From the NCBI GenBank assembly GCA_031538895.1, contig JAVKLU010000032.1, positions 46,962 through 110,961 on the forward strand: a stretch of 64,000 bases of DNA, given 5' to 3'. Below the pieces are notes generated by a model. That model ran no database searches and was not told the DNA's origin. It worked only from the letters and a program-made list of their open reading frames with translations. This DNA is from JAVKLU01 sp031538895 (GTDB lineage Bacteria > Pseudomonadota > Gammaproteobacteria > Burkholderiales > Burkholderiaceae). This document shows positions 62,929 through 64,000 of this stretch, piece after piece. A program made the position numbers and the translations under genes. The stretch's first letter is position 1. Each line of letters starts with the position of its first letter.

Positions 62929-63828
62929 ATGCCGCTTGAGCGTCATCCCGATGGGTATTTTGTCGCGCACTTTACGGTGATGTCAGGCCCGGCCGAAATT
63001 TTGATTGACGGCGGGACTTTGGATGAGGCCGTGCAGCAAGTCGCATTGGCGCAAGCAGAAGCAAAACGAATCGAGCAAAAATTTAGCCGTTATCGTGACG
63101 ATAGCGTCGTCGCTGATATTCATCGTAGTCGTGGGCAAAAAATAGCGGTGGATGAGGAAACCGCCAATCTACTAGATTTTTCAGCACACTGTACGCGCCT
63201 GAGTCAAGGTCTATTTGACATCACGACAGGCGTCTTGCGACGTGCGTGGACCTTTGATGGCGCCGAACATCGGGTCGATGAAGCCGCGATTAAAAAACTA
63301 CAAACGCAAATTGGTTGGCATAAAGTTCGCTGGACGCGCCCGTATTTGTATGTGCCGAAGGGGATGGAACTGGATTTTGGCGGTATCGGCAAGGAATACG
63401 CGACTGATCGGATTTTGGGTTTACTCGCCTACCAGCATCCAGAATATTCGATTTTGGTGAATCTGGGCGGTGATCTCGCGTGTAATCGTCCGCGCCGTGA
63501 TCAGCAAGCCTGGCGTGTGGGCATTGAAGCGGTGAATCAAAATGTGGATTCCGCTCACTCATCAGACGCTGAATTATTGGCCTTGCGTACCGGAGCGCTG
63601 GCAACCAGTGGCGACACCAAACGCTTTATTTGGTATCAAGGTCGGCGTCTGTCGCATATTTTGAATCCTAAAACGGGCTGGCCGGTGGAGGGCGGGCCGC
63701 GAACGGTGACTGTTGCCGCGCCAACTTGCGTGCAAGCAGGATTTTTATCAACGCTTGCCTTATTGCAGGGCGCTGGCGCAGAAGATTTTTTACGCGCGCA
63801 AAGCGTTCCACATTGGTTGCTCTGGTAG
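62929..63828 (+). CDS. apbE: ApbE-family FAD:protein FMN transferase-like protein
   Basis: ApbE enzymes move FMN from FAD onto Thr/Ser of target proteins. This 299-residue member shows FDIT at 96-99, LDFGGIGKEYA at 148-158, VNLGGD at 177-182, ALATSGD at 224-229 and HILNPKTGWP at 243-252. The usual AD-x3-T metal motif reads AGFLST (269-274), with Gly at the Asp position. There is no signal peptide or lipobox, although most ApbE proteins are exported. It is the last gene of the operon, between MITE copies 2 and 3. It may be cytoplasmic, or act on its partner before export. Confidence 0.85.
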   Translation: MPLERHPDGYFVAHFTVMSGPAEILIDGGTLDEAVQQVALAQAEAKRIEQKFSRYRDDSVVADIHRSRGQKIAVDEETANLLDFSAHCTRLSQGLFDITTGVLRRAWTFDGAEHRVDEAAIKKLQTQIGWHKVRWTRPYLYVPKGMELDFGGIGKEYATDRILGLLAYQHPEYSILVNLGGDLACNRPRRDQQAWRVGIEAVNQNVDSAHSSDAELLALRTGALATSGDTKRFIWYQGRRLSHILNPKTGWPVEGGPRTVTVAAPTCVQAGFLSTLALLQGAGAEDFLRAQSVPHWLLW

Positions 63829-63858
63829 CGTGAATAGTATGAAGTCCGAGCCGCATAT

Positions 63859-64000
63859 GGGCACTTCTATCAATTCATTTTTGCGGCGAATTGCTTTGTT
63901 GCGCAGTACGCGAAATCCTCACGTACTGTATGTACGCTCCGCTTTCTGTGTGCTGTGCGCCTCGCACTTCATCCGCACATTCTGTATTTATAGAAGTGCC
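63859..64000 (+). repeat. MITE copy 3 (truncated by the window end)
   Basis: 142 bp of the same element, missing only its final base at the window edge. Left end GGGCACTTCTAT, right end TATTTATAGAAGTGCC. It lies 30 bp after the apbE stop in the same orientation as the other two. The left flank is ATAT, and the right flank is outside the window. Confidence 0.9.

Overview
The window looks like part of a betaproteobacterial (Burkholderiales-like) chromosome with a GC content near the middle of the range. Supporting signs are the small 4.5S-type SRP RNA just upstream of dnaX-ybaB-recR, a glutamate-cysteine ligase of the proteobacterial non-E. coli type next to gshB, an oxyR-ubiA pair, an Fe-S class I fumarase and a compact tol cluster. 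I cannot name a genus from the sequence alone. Almost all of it is ordinary, densely packed housekeeping DNA.

Layout. 1-4 kb (minus): SRP RNA, dnaX, ybaB, recR and a beta-hydroxyacid dehydrogenase. 4-11.4 kb (mostly plus): DUF192 protein, PhoR-type kinase, a metallo-beta-lactamase-fold enzyme (minus) and an RND efflux pair. 11.4-16.6 kb (minus): a membrane HTH protein, prmA, a zinc-ribbon/DUF3426 protein and pepN. 17.1-23.7 kb (plus): secF, cytochrome b561, argS, a SPOR protein, dsbA, mpl and ispF. 23.8-28.8 kb (plus): an MFS transporter, gshA, gshB and waaC. 28.8-39.4 kb: dsbD (minus), mutL, a composite-transposon-like island, priA and amt. 39.6-42.3 kb: tRNA-Ser(GGA), small genes and gspF. 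42.3-46 kb (minus): tolB-A-R-Q-ybgC. 46-52 kb: a two-gene ABC transporter, ubiA, oxyR, an aldo/keto reductase and rlmE. 51.8-57.5 kb (minus): a 5-kb RTX-like secreted protein with a small exported partner. 57.7-60.2 kb: a YgjP-type metallopeptidase and fumarase. 60.4-64 kb (plus): a thioredoxin-DUF4266-DUF3570-ApbE operon carrying three copies of a 143-bp mobile repeat.

Two mobile stories stand out. First, an AT-rich gene for a lipoprotein phosphatidylinositol phospholipase C with ricin-type and beta/gamma-crystallin-like domains lies between two decayed IS5-family copies, and the whole 3.2-kb unit is bounded by a TCAA duplication. Second, the 143-bp repeats at the right end are MITEs whose terminal inverted repeats resemble the ends of that IS. 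Two of them are flanked by TGAA and TAAA duplications that coincide exactly with stop codons. One of these went in frame (143 + 4 = 147 bp) right after the start codon of a small lipoprotein gene, giving it an extension of 49 codons.

Many conserved gene neighbourhoods are cut short here: secF without secD, tolB without pal, ispF without ispD, rlmE without ftsH, mutL without miaA, oxyR-ubiA without recG, gspF alone and phoR without phoB. This suggests a genome that has been extensively rearranged.
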